A stretch of DNA of 64,000 nt from Syntrophorhabdales bacterium (GTDB lineage: Bacteria; Desulfobacterota; Syntrophorhabdia; Syntrophorhabdales; WCHB1-27): the NCBI GenBank assembly GCA_035541455.1, contig DATKNH010000160.1, positions 1 through 64,000 on the forward strand, read 5' to 3'. The stretch's first letter is position 1. Each line of letters begins with the position of its first letter. Of the stretch, positions 1-6,854 are shown piece after piece. Position numbers and translations under genes: made by a program. Under the pieces are notes generated by a model, which saw only the letters and a list, made by a program, of their open reading frames with translations, searched no databases and was not told the DNA's origin.

Positions 1-1
1 C

Positions 2-142
2 AAACACCAGGCAGAAATCGTGCTGCAGTTCAAGAAGGCAGATCAACCCGCCCGGCTAAAGATGCTCAAGGAGCAGAATCTTTGGAAAGTAGGCCTTATC
101 GAGACCTTCGGTACCGAGAGGCGCGACAAGCCAAGATGGTAA
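2..142 (+). CDS. 3' end of an unidentified gene (partial)
   Basis: An open frame enters from the left edge and ends at TAA 140-142, giving a 46-residue C-terminus that finishes GTERRDKPRW. It is rich in Lys, Gln and Arg and shows no motif I recognise. The next gene begins 8 bases after its stop in the same direction, so the two are probably cotranscribed. Only the tail is visible, so I cannot assign a function; it could also be a chance open frame. Confidence 0.5.
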   Translation, partial: KHQAEIVLQFKKADQPARLKMLKEQNLWKVGLIETFGTERRDKPRW

Positions 143-149
143 CGCAGTC

Positions 150-779
150 ATGAAAAAGGTGATCTCTTTCGACCTTGACGGGACGCTCGTTCAGGGGAAA
201 TTCGGCGATATGGTATGGCACCGCGGCATCCCGGGCAAATACGCCGAAAAATATGGCGTGCAATTCGAGGAAGCACAGAGAATCATCCTCAGGGAGTATG
301 AAGAGATTGGTGACTCGAACCTGCTCTGGTATGACGTGGATTACTGGCTCGCCAAATTCGGTTTGCAGGTATCAGCACATGACTTACTGGACGCGTACGC
401 TGCGCACATAGAGGTGGTGCCCCATGCCCTTGAGGTGATCCGCAGGCTTAGAGAGCGCTACAGGCTCGTGATAGCTTCAAATGCTGCCCGCATATTTGTG
501 GACAAGGAGCTCGCCCAGGCAGGCATTGCAGATCATTTCGAGTATGTGGTATCAGCGACCTCAGACCTCGGCATGGTAAAGAAAGAAAAGAGATTTTATC
601 ACAGGCTTGCAGCCACTCTCGGTATTACACCAGAGGATCTTGTGCACGTGGGTGACCATGAGATTTTCGACTATCAGGTGCCGGGTTCCCTTGGGATTGA
701 ATGCTACCATTACAACCCCTCCGGCGAGAGCAATGGAAACGTCATTACTGACCTGAGGGAACTCCTGAGAAGACTGTGA
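150..779 (+). CDS. HAD-superfamily hydrolase
   Basis: This is a 209-residue haloacid-dehalogenase-fold hydrolase, most likely a cytosolic phosphatase. Motif I is SFDLDGTL near residues 6-13, with the nucleophile Asp8 and acid/base Asp10. Motif II is the Ser in IASNAAR (about residue 110). Motif III/IV is supplied by the Lys-rich stretch GMVKKEKRFY and by VHVGDHEIFDYQVP. An alpha-helical cap lies between motifs I and II. Length and motif order fit the phosphoglycolate-phosphatase-like group. The start ATG lies 8 bases after the preceding stop with only a weak ribosome binding site, so translation may be coupled. The substrate cannot be told from sequence. Confidence 0.85.
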   Translation: MKKVISFDLDGTLVQGKFGDMVWHRGIPGKYAEKYGVQFEEAQRIILREYEEIGDSNLLWYDVDYWLAKFGLQVSAHDLLDAYAAHIEVVPHALEVIRRLRERYRLVIASNAARIFVDKELAQAGIADHFEYVVSATSDLGMVKKEKRFYHRLAATLGITPEDLVHVGDHEIFDYQVPGSLGIECYHYNPSGESNGNVITDLRELLRRL

Positions 780-783
780 CAGC

Positions 784-851
784 TTACGTTACGGGTTACG
801 AGTTACGTGTTGCGAGTTACGGGTTACAGACTAACTGGTGACGGAGGAAGC
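784..851. repeat. GTTACGGGTTACGAGTTACG-type word repeat
   Basis: The spacer between the HAD gene and the zinc-ribbon gene is made of near-identical 10-base words of the form GTTACGNGTT, repeated about five times (784-831), before the ribosome binding site GGAGGA. The reverse-complement version, built of GTAACTCGTAACCCGCAACT-type words, occurs at about 63207-63240, and a degenerate one at about 61210-61250. This suggests a dispersed, low-complexity intergenic element rather than local slippage. Confidence 0.6.
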
Positions 852-1163
852 ATGAAGAGGTGCTACAAGTGCGGCACTACGATTGAGATAGAGAAAGTCT
901 CGCGACGTGATGAGTGTCCGAACTGCGGCTCCGATGTTCGAGTCTGTCTGAACTGCGCTTTTTTCTCCGAATCAAAAGCCAATTCGTGCGAAGAGTCCCA
1001 GGCTGAACCGGTCAAAGAAAAGGATAGAGCTACCTATTGCGATTTCTTCCGTTTCAGCGAGAAAGCCGGGCGATACGCGGTCAATGGCATAAAACCGGCG
1101 CAGAAGAACTCGGCCAAAGCGGAGGCCGAAAAGCTCTGGAATGAGCTTTTCAAAAAACCTTAG
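852..1163 (+). CDS. small zinc-ribbon protein
   Basis: This is a 103-residue protein with an N-terminal zinc ribbon: CYKCG near residues 4-8 pairs with CPNCG near residues 22-26. A second Cys group (CLNCAFF, then NSCEE and YCDFF) follows. The C-terminal third is Lys/Ala/Glu-rich and helical. The start at ATG 852 is preceded by GGAGG with good spacing; an earlier in-frame GTG/ATG at 807 would put the repeat DNA inside the protein and is unlikely. It resembles small zinc-ribbon proteins common in Desulfobacterota and Nitrospirota, for which no function is established. Its stop overlaps by 4 bases with the convergent gene that follows. Confidence 0.75.
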   Translation: MKRCYKCGTTIEIEKVSRRDECPNCGSDVRVCLNCAFFSESKANSCEESQAEPVKEKDRATYCDFFRFSEKAGRYAVNGIKPAQKNSAKAEAEKLWNELFKKP

Positions 1164-1411
1164 CCGACTGCGTCCCGCTCAGCCCTGGTATAGATGATCC
1201 TGTAGCGATCCCTGTCAACGTCAAAACACGCGGTGCAGCCGCTCTCCTCGCAATCCCCAACCTTCAGCTCTTCTTGGGCCGGCATCGGTTCAAGAAGCAC
1301 CTCAAAGCCTATCTCCCGGTAAAGATCGACTGCCTCCTGGAGTCTCGGCCCGGCCGCAACAAACCTTCGCTCCCATCCTTCCCGAGCTAATTTTTCTTCT
1401 CTCTCCGTCAT
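1160..1411 (-). CDS. conserved small protein (unknown function)
   Basis: This is an 83-residue soluble protein that starts with a charged helix (TEREEKLAREGWE). It contains a probable GFEVLLEP strand and a Cys pair in CEESGCTACFD (about residues 54-62), then an RYRIIYTR strand. The pattern resembles small proteins annotated only as hypothetical in anaerobic Deltaproteobacteria. The gene is convergent with the zinc-ribbon gene and overlaps it by 4 bases. A good -10 box (TATAAT) sits only 8 bases before the start codon, so the mRNA may be leaderless. I do not recognise a function. Confidence 0.65.
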   Translation of the reverse strand: MTEREEKLAREGWERRFVAAGPRLQEAVDLYREIGFEVLLEPMPAQEELKVGDCEESGCTACFDVDRDRYRIIYTRAERDAVG

Positions 1412-1419
1412 AGCCCCAG

Positions 1420-1448
1420 ATTATACACAATCGGCTATATCTTTAGAA
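1420..1448 (-). promoter_or_regulatory. sigma70-type promoter, probably leaderless transcript
   Basis: On the minus strand TATAAT (1425-1420) is preceded by a 17-base spacer and a weak -35 TTCTAA (1448-1443). The start codon of the 83-residue protein lies at 1411, 8 bases after the -10 box, so transcription would begin at or next to the ATG. No Shine-Dalgarno sequence is present. Confidence 0.45.
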
Positions 1449-1658
1449 GAGCGCGCAGCAGCTCTCCTCCCTACTGCACACCTATCCCTATTCAGTACTG
1501 AGTACCTCTAAAGTTTCCGGCGAATTTCTCCGAAAACTAACAGAGCCCTAAAGCAAAGCTTCGTAGCAAGTATGGATACGATTCATCTAGATCCTTTTAT
1601 AGTGGAGATGCAGACCCCGGGCCGCTGATCTCGCGTCCGACAAAAAGGGAGAGCCACT

Positions 1659-1868
1659 GTGGCAACCGATGACTGCGCGTATTCGAATAATAATAGCGGC
1701 ATGATGGTCAATCTGCCCGGAGGTGCACCTCGCGTGAAAAGCTCCGGGAAAACATCTTCTCAGGGCGGAAGCGCCGACCTTTCGTTGATGGGAATGCTGG
1801 CCAAGATGGGTCTTCTCTCGCCTCTCGCGTTTCGCCTCTGGTGCTACGTGCGTCCATTCATTGCCTGA
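1659..1868 (+). CDS. candidate 69-residue peptide upstream of S26 peptidase
   Basis: A GTG start at 1659 is preceded by AAGGGAGAG. The reading frame ends in TGA that overlaps the ATG of the downstream S26 peptidase (TGATG at 1866-1870), a typical coupled arrangement. The predicted peptide is Ser/Gly/Asn-rich in the middle (LPGGAP, SSQGGSADLS) with a hydrophobic tail (LLSPLAFRLWCYVRPFIA). Two Cys are present. It resembles no family I know. In a locus full of radical SAM maturases and an exporter it is a possible precursor or leader peptide, but it may only be a coupled leader ORF or a longer N-terminus lost by frameshift. Confidence 0.35.
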   Translation: MATDDCAYSNNNSGMMVNLPGGAPRVKSSGKTSSQGGSADLSLMGMLAKMGLLSPLAFRLWCYVRPFIA

Positions 1869-2284
1869 TGGCTGCATCCTCTCACACCTACGTCGCCTAC
1901 AAAGGCTCGAGCATGGAGCCTCTCTTTAACCCCGGGGATATCCTTCAGGTTATCCCATATGCCGGCAATAAGATCAGATGCGGTGACGTGATTTTCTACT
2001 CATGTCTTTCGCAGAATTGCAGCGTCGTGCACCGCGTGAAAGCCTGCGAAGCACGCGGCATCAGAACAAAGGGGGATAACAATAGACGGGCTGATCCGCG
2101 GATTGTGCAGCCACACCAGGTCGTGGGTTATGTCGCGTACGCGTTGAGCGGACAGCGTTGGCGGCGCATCCGGGGAGGCTATATCGGTTCATATGCGGTA
2201 AAAGGAGCGCGAGCCCTTGAGCGTATCAGCGCGTGGGCCCGTCTCACTCGTTCCGCCCTTCACGCACGAAGCGCCGTCTCCTGA
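1868..2284 (+). CDS. S24/S26-type signal-peptidase-like protein
   Basis: This is a 138-residue protein with the S26 core: the nucleophile motif GSSMEPLFNPGDIL (Ser near residue 18) and the general-base region TKGDNNRRADP typical of SipW/archaeal-type peptidases. HRV sits between them. It is very short and lacks clear membrane anchors, although the C-terminus (GGYIGSYAVKGARALERI) is amphipathic. The start ATG 1868 overlaps the stop of the preceding 69-residue ORF; a GTG at 1841 is an alternative. Such small S26 proteins accompany radical SAM peptide-modification loci and may cut or otherwise handle a precursor. Its 3' end overlaps convergently with the radical SAM gene at 2260. A second S26 gene lies at 9189-9776. 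Confidence 0.75.
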   Translation: MAASSHTYVAYKGSSMEPLFNPGDILQVIPYAGNKIRCGDVIFYSCLSQNCSVVHRVKACEARGIRTKGDNNRRADPRIVQPHQVVGYVAYALSGQRWRRIRGGYIGSYAVKGARALERISAWARLTRSALHARSAVS

Positions 2285-3489
2285 AAACCTTGCGGTGGAG
2301 GGCAGATACCGTTGCCTGAATCCCGGTCGGCGAGGACTGCGCGGCTTCGCGGGAAAAGCCCTCTTTTCTGTGCCTCTTCACAATACCAGAAAGCTGCCCA
2401 TAAATTCTTGCTCCGATAGTAGTTTTGGGCAACACAGCTCCCGAGACACATACTCTTCATCAAACAGTCTTTGCAGATGCCCTCGAACTCGTGGGGCAAG
2501 CCGTCGCGCAGTTCATTGAGCACGGAGGAGTCGCGCCAGACATCTTCCAGCCTGTCGGTAGAAGCGTGACCAAAGACAAGCTCAGGGACGGTCTCGCCGA
2601 TACCGCAAAGCGCATACGAACCATTAGCAAGTACACCGAGGATTCCCAGGATTCCGCAGACGCCGCAGCCCTGTTGATCACCAAACATCTTGCTCATCGG
2701 CTTGAAAGCAGCCGGATGGCTGTAAAACAGACGGAGGCCGGTTGAGAAAGAAAGCTTCTTTTCGGTCCACGCGCCCAGCTCTACAAGTTCGTCAATTGTC
2801 AGTGCCTCTCCCTGTTCATGCATCTTCTCACCCCTAGCAGTCGGCTGCACAAGGTTGAATTTGACAGAGCCCGCACCCAGTGACTCGGCAAGCCTCACCA
2901 CTGCGTCCATCTGGTCTTTGTTTCGGCGCACAATACTCATGATCACCTGTGGCCTGAAACCCACGGAGACAAGGTTGCGGATGCCCGAGAGCGCCGCTTC
3001 AAACGAACCGTTAACGCCGCGCATCCACTCATGGGTCTCGGCATCGGCTCCGTCAAGACTGACCGATACAAACGTGTTCTTGCACGATTTGAGCTCCTGA
3101 GCCAGTTCGGGGGTACACAGAACACCGTTCGTTTCGACCGTCAGACCCAGATCCTCCCTGCGCACGATCCCGAGCAGTTCCATGATCTGCGGGTGCATAA
3201 GCGGCTCACCACCCGTTAATTTCACGCTGGTCAGGCCGAGAGGTTTTGCCTGCTGAAGTATCGATTCAAAAAGTTCCACAGGGAGTGCCGGATAGCTTTT
3301 CCCTCCACCCTGGAACTTGGGAGCAATCCAGCAGTGACGGCAGGCGAGGTTACAACCCTCGGTGAGGTAGAAGTAGATGCAGTTGAGACCATAACGCGGC
3401 TGACAACTGCAGGACGGGGAGGGGTTTGTCTGTTCTACCTTTTCTGGTTCCCGTTCTGGAATCGGCGTGATCGATTTTATTAGCTCCAT
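2260..3489 (-). CDS. radical SAM/SPASM maturase, ScmF-like
   Basis: This is a 409-residue radical SAM enzyme with a C-terminal SPASM domain. The SAM-binding cluster motif is CNLACRHC (Cys46, 50, 53), followed by the TGGEPL glycine motif. The SPASM part has GCGVCG, then CGIGE, and finally CKDCLMKSMCLGSC, ligands for auxiliary Fe-S clusters. The motif neighbourhood LTEGCNLACRHCWIAP matches my memory of the ScmF protein of the 'SynChlorMet' cassette, a putative peptide-modification system. The start is supported by GGGGGA five bases upstream. It lies 71 bases downstream of the ScmE-like gene on the same strand. Role by family: radical modification of a peptide side chain; the substrate here is unknown. 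Confidence 0.85.
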   Translation of the reverse strand: MELIKSITPIPEREPEKVEQTNPSPSCSCQPRYGLNCIYFYLTEGCNLACRHCWIAPKFQGGGKSYPALPVELFESILQQAKPLGLTSVKLTGGEPLMHPQIMELLGIVRREDLGLTVETNGVLCTPELAQELKSCKNTFVSVSLDGADAETHEWMRGVNGSFEAALSGIRNLVSVGFRPQVIMSIVRRNKDQMDAVVRLAESLGAGSVKFNLVQPTARGEKMHEQGEALTIDELVELGAWTEKKLSFSTGLRLFYSHPAAFKPMSKMFGDQQGCGVCGILGILGVLANGSYALCGIGETVPELVFGHASTDRLEDVWRDSSVLNELRDGLPHEFEGICKDCLMKSMCLGSCVAQNYYRSKNLWAAFWYCEEAQKRGLFPRSRAVLADRDSGNGICPPPQGFQETALRA

Positions 3490-3560
3490 GAAGTCCCCCG
3501 TAATTTTTCTTCTGCCTGTACCATACTACACGGGACGGCAGAACGATGTGTTCACATTCT

Positions 3561-4676
3561 TTAAGCGCAGCACGCACAGCCTGCGTCTTCAGGCAGGCGT
3601 CCACCTTCTTCCAGGAATTTCCTGAGGCAGGCGTCCGGTGCAGGATGGTAAGCGCTGCCCGTCATCGTGTAGGCCAGAGCGGGGCAGCTCCCCGTACAGT
3701 AGCTCATGTACTCGCAGCCCCGGCAAAATTCAAAGCTCGAGAGCGCGATGGATCGTCGCTCTCTCAGCCGCTTCAGTTCTGGATGGTGTTGCCATATCTC
3801 CCGAAGATCGTCATGGTTTATGCGGCCCAGCACCAGATGAGGCATCTGTGCACAGGGTGTAATAGCTCCATCGGCTCGCACTGCTATCTGGTTCATCGGT
3901 CCTCCGCAGCCGGTGAGGAAGCCTCGGCCGGGCATCTCTCTCCCTTGCTTGCGGGCCTGCTCCATTTCCAGCCAACCCCTCCCCTCCGCGAGCGGGCCGG
4001 CAGCAGCACTGATACGACCGTTATACTTCGCGTTCAGCCTCAGCAGCGTTTCCATGGCAAGGCAACGCTCCTCGGCTGTGAGCTGAACAATCCCGGCGTT
4101 CTTCCGGCACAGGCCGAGGTGAGAAGCAGAGTTGGTAGAAAACCCCGAAAGACCTACCTCTTCCAGCAGGAGTCGCGCAACATTTTCAAGGTCCCGCACG
4201 TTCCTGCGATGGATCGTCACCCGCACTGTGACGGGCAGATTATGACGCTGAAGATGTTTTATTCCGTTCATTGCTTTCCGGAAACTTCCCCTGCCCCGGC
4301 AGGCATCATGCGTGATCGGTACTGAACCGTCGATGGAAACTTGCACGCTGTCGCAGCGCCTCGTTGAGGCGATAAAGGCAGCCATCTCGTCGGTGATCAA
4401 TGTGCCGTTGCTCAGAATCTTGAAACGCATTCGGTTGCGGACAATGCCCTGGATAAGCTCTCTCAGGTCTTCTCTGATGAAAGGCTCACCGCCGCAGAGC
4501 GTCACATCCATGACAGCGCACCGGCCCAACTCCTCAAAGAACGAGAGCCACTCTTCTGTGGGGATGTCCCTGCCCACATCCCCGGCGCTCGAGAAATGGC
4601 TGCAGTATTTGCAGCGAAGGTTGCACCGGTCCGTTATGTCAATGTCCATCGATTTCGGCGTTCGCATGACATTCAT
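3561..4676 (-). CDS. radical SAM/SPASM maturase, ScmE-like
   Basis: This is a 371-residue radical SAM protein with CNLRCKYC (Cys18, 22, 25), the CGGEPF glycine motif, and a SPASM C-terminus (TGCGGPMNQ, then TPCAQMPH, then CRGCEYMSYCTGSCPA). The N-terminus (MRTPKSMDIDITDRC) and the phrase SHFSSAGDV are those I associate with ScmE of the 'SynChlorMet' cassette. GGAGG six bases before ATG 4676 fixes the start. It is the promoter-proximal gene of a two-gene minus-strand unit with the ScmF-like gene. The very C-terminus ends in a Cys cluster (DAGCACCA), which is unusual for SPASM enzymes. The peptide substrate is not identified; a Cys-rich 42-codon frame lies upstream. Confidence 0.85.
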   Translation of the reverse strand: MNVMRTPKSMDIDITDRCNLRCKYCSHFSSAGDVGRDIPTEEWLSFFEELGRCAVMDVTLCGGEPFIREDLRELIQGIVRNRMRFKILSNGTLITDEMAAFIASTRRCDSVQVSIDGSVPITHDACRGRGSFRKAMNGIKHLQRHNLPVTVRVTIHRRNVRDLENVARLLLEEVGLSGFSTNSASHLGLCRKNAGIVQLTAEERCLAMETLLRLNAKYNGRISAAAGPLAEGRGWLEMEQARKQGREMPGRGFLTGCGGPMNQIAVRADGAITPCAQMPHLVLGRINHDDLREIWQHHPELKRLRERRSIALSSFEFCRGCEYMSYCTGSCPALAYTMTGSAYHPAPDACLRKFLEEGGRLPEDAGCACCA

Positions 4677-4790
4677 AGGTTACCTCCGGAGTGCGACTGT
4701 TCTCCCTCATCAAGGCACCACCCTGTTTCGAACGTGTGCCCCGCTTTCGAACGGTATGCTGCAATCTATGTACCAGGAACCGGAAGCACC

Positions 4791-4919
4791 TCAGACGTGG
4801 CACGCCATGTGCAGGACCTGTGACGGACATTTGCCGGCCGGAATACCATTGCAAGCGATGGGCCCGTCCATGTCGCACGATACACATCCTCTTTGAGAGA
4901 TAGGGACACATGAAGACAT
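4791..4919 (-). CDS. candidate Cys-rich 42-residue peptide (possible RiPP precursor)
   Basis: On the minus strand, directly upstream of the ScmE-like maturase, an ATG at 4919 opens a 42-codon frame ending in TGA 4793-4791. The peptide has six Cys at residues 4, 12, 15, 23, 31 and 40, spaced mostly by seven residues, with Gly/Pro between (for example CNGIPAGKC). Position, size and Cys content suit a radical-SAM-modified precursor. Against it: there is no good Shine-Dalgarno sequence (only GAGAG very close to the start), and its 5' end overlaps the start of the divergent ABC transporter gene. The other frames across this spacer are also open and Cys-containing, so chance is plausible. Confidence 0.25.
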   Translation of the reverse strand: MSSCVPISQRGCVSCDMDGPIACNGIPAGKCPSQVLHMACHV

Positions 4920-6763
4920 GGCTCTCGTACGTTAAACAGGGATTCTCAAGGAAGATACCTGTTGACCAGATATCCGCCCAAGGGGAACTACCTACCGACC
5001 TCCGGAAGAATCTCAAGCACATCTATCCTTTTGTCCTTCAACACTGGCGCAAAGGCATCATCGGTGCGGCGCTGATCCTTATCGGTACGCTCCTGAGCTT
5101 CCCGCAGCCTCTCATCTCACGATACTTCGTGGATACTGTCCTGACGGGGCGGCAACTGAAGCTCCTGCCCGGCGTAATTCTGCTGATGATTACGATTTCC
5201 GGATGCTCAAAACTCTGCGGTCTGTTGCAGCAATTCTACGTTGCTCGTTTCGAGCAGAGCGTGACCATGGACATTCAGGAGAGCTTACTCGGTCACGTGT
5301 TGCGTCTCCCGAAAGCGTTCTTCGATACCAAAGAAACGGGGTATCTCATGTCCAGGTTGTCGTCTGACGTGGGAGGCCTGCAGTGGTTCTTCTCGAGCAC
5401 CATTGTCTACATCATCACAAATATTCTGAGATTTATCGGCGGTCTCTGCTTCCTCGTCTGGCTTGAATGGAGGCTCGCCCTCGCAGCCATACTCGTCCTT
5501 CCGGGTCTCGTTCTCATGATCCGTTATTTCTCGGGCAGACTGCGGGTCATGAGCCATTGGATGATGGAACAGCAGGCCAATGTGTACAGCCGGTTTCAGG
5601 AGTGCCTGTCGTCGGCGTCGCTCATCAAGGCTTTCTCGACAGAGGAGCGGGCAGTTTCGACGGTGATTTCAGGCGTGCGCAGGATCTTCAACCTTTCGCT
5701 CGAACAGTCTACGGTGAACTCGATCGGCGGGCTTGCTATAGGTTCCATGCCGAGTGTAGTGAACCTCTCGGTGCTCGCGATCGGAGCTTATTGGGTCATA
5801 ACGGGCCACTGGACGCTCGGTTCCCTCTTCGCCTTTCAAAGCTATCTCGGATACGTGTTTGGACCGGCGCAGTTCCTGGCGTCAGCCAACATGGGGCTCC
5901 AGGGCGCCAGAGCCTCTCTGGAACGTGTCTCCGCGCTCTTTGAGCTGGTCCCGGAGGAGAACGCCGGCACGGGTCGATACATAGATCAGCTGCAAGGCAA
6001 TGTCGAATTCAGAGATGTCTCCTTCTCGTACGATGAGCAGAATCCCGTTCTTCAAAACATCTCGTTTAGCGTCGCACCAGGGGAACGCATCGCCGTTGTT
6101 GGTCCCAGCGGTGTAGGCAAGACAACGCTTATCAGCCTGCTTCTCCGCTTTTACCGTCCGACCTCAGGAGAAGTCTATTTTGATGGGATTCCCGCAGATA
6201 ATATTGAAGTTAGTGCGCTGCGTCGCCGTATTGGCTACGTTTCACAGAGCACGCTGCTTCTGACGGGAACTGTCATTGATAACCTGAAGTACGGTAATCC
6301 TGAAGCGAAGGACGAGGAAGTATTCCAGGCTGCCGAAGCCGCCAACATTCACGAGTTCATCCTTGGTCTCTCCTCCGGTTACGAGACGGAGATCGGTCAG
6401 AACGGCGTCAGCCTTTCAGAAGGGCAGCGCCAGCGACTCTCCATCGCGAGAGCGCTAGTCAAGCGTCCGGACTTGCTGGTTCTCGATGAGCCCAGTTCCG
6501 CGCTCGACAATCTCACGGAGAAATCGATATTCCACTCGCTCCCTTTGCTCGTGCGCAACAAGACGCTCTTCGTTGTGGCACACCGGCTCTCCACCATCCA
6601 GGACTCAGACCGGATTCTTCTCTTGAACGGATGCCGTTTAGCAGCCGTAGGTACTCATCAGGAGCTGTTCCAGAACAACGAGTATTATCGTTCTCTGGTC
6701 GCATGCCAGCAGGTCGTTGCCGACGATAAAGCATCGGCACTGAGGATATTCCAGGTAAAGTAA
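4910..6763 (+). CDS. ABC exporter, fused membrane and ATPase domains
   Basis: This is a 617-residue type I ABC exporter half-transporter. About 60 N-terminal cytosolic residues precede six membrane segments (starting GIIGAALILIGTLLSF). The nucleotide-binding domain has Walker A GPSGVGKTT (about residues 398-406), Q-loop GYVSQ, signature LSEGQRQR (about 502-509), Walker B LLVLDEP (about 522-528) and H-loop VAHRLS. No C39 peptidase domain is present, so any leader removal would need another protease, for example the S26 proteins nearby. It diverges from the ScmE-like gene. Likely role: export of the modified peptide, or self-protection. It ends just before a palindromic terminator-like element. 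Confidence 0.88.
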   Translation: MKTWLSYVKQGFSRKIPVDQISAQGELPTDLRKNLKHIYPFVLQHWRKGIIGAALILIGTLLSFPQPLISRYFVDTVLTGRQLKLLPGVILLMITISGCSKLCGLLQQFYVARFEQSVTMDIQESLLGHVLRLPKAFFDTKETGYLMSRLSSDVGGLQWFFSSTIVYIITNILRFIGGLCFLVWLEWRLALAAILVLPGLVLMIRYFSGRLRVMSHWMMEQQANVYSRFQECLSSASLIKAFSTEERAVSTVISGVRRIFNLSLEQSTVNSIGGLAIGSMPSVVNLSVLAIGAYWVITGHWTLGSLFAFQSYLGYVFGPAQFLASANMGLQGARASLERVSALFELVPEENAGTGRYIDQLQGNVEFRDVSFSYDEQNPVLQNISFSVAPGERIAVVGPSGVGKTTLISLLLRFYRPTSGEVYFDGIPADNIEVSALRRRIGYVSQSTLLLTGTVIDNLKYGNPEAKDEEVFQAAEAANIHEFILGLSSGYETEIGQNGVSLSEGQRQRLSIARALVKRPDLLVLDEPSSALDNLTEKSIFHSLPLLVRNKTLFVVAHRLSTIQDSDRILLLNGCRLAAVGTHQELFQNNEYYRSLVACQQVVADDKASALRIFQVK

Positions 6764-6797
6764 ACAAGCAGGAGACGATGGGCAGGTTGCGGTAATG

Positions 6798-6835
6798 GCA
6801 GGACGGATGCCGGCACACGCGGGCATCCGTCCTGC
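6798..6835. terminator. 14-bp perfect palindrome between convergent genes
   Basis: GCAGGACGGATGCC (6798-6811) and its exact complement GGCATCCGTCCTGC (6822-6835) form a 14-bp stem around a 10-base loop. It sits between the ABC exporter (+) and the convergent radical SAM gene (-), so it could act as a bidirectional terminator. No long T run follows on either strand. The GGATGCC..CGCGGGCATCC core looks like the dispersed palindromes common in proteobacteria, so it may also be a REP-type mobile repeat. Confidence 0.6.
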
Positions 6836-6854
6836 TGAATTTATTCTATTACCG

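Noticed and set aside
1587-1877. Minus-strand 96-codon frame overlapping the 69-residue ORF and the S26 start.
   Set aside because: Its composition is His/Arg-rich and typical of an antisense shadow; it has no motif and no ribosome binding site.
4757-4897. 46-codon plus-strand frame (MLQSMYQEPE start) before the exporter.
   Set aside because: There is no Shine-Dalgarno sequence and it is the complement of the Cys-rich minus-strand candidate; at most one of them can be real.
4691-4903. Plus-strand 70-codon frame with eight Cys in the spacer before the ABC exporter, considered as a precursor peptide.
   Set aside because: It has no good ribosome binding site, is Arg-rich throughout without a leader/core pattern, and other frames of the same spacer are also open and Cys-containing. 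Listed here rather than as a gene.
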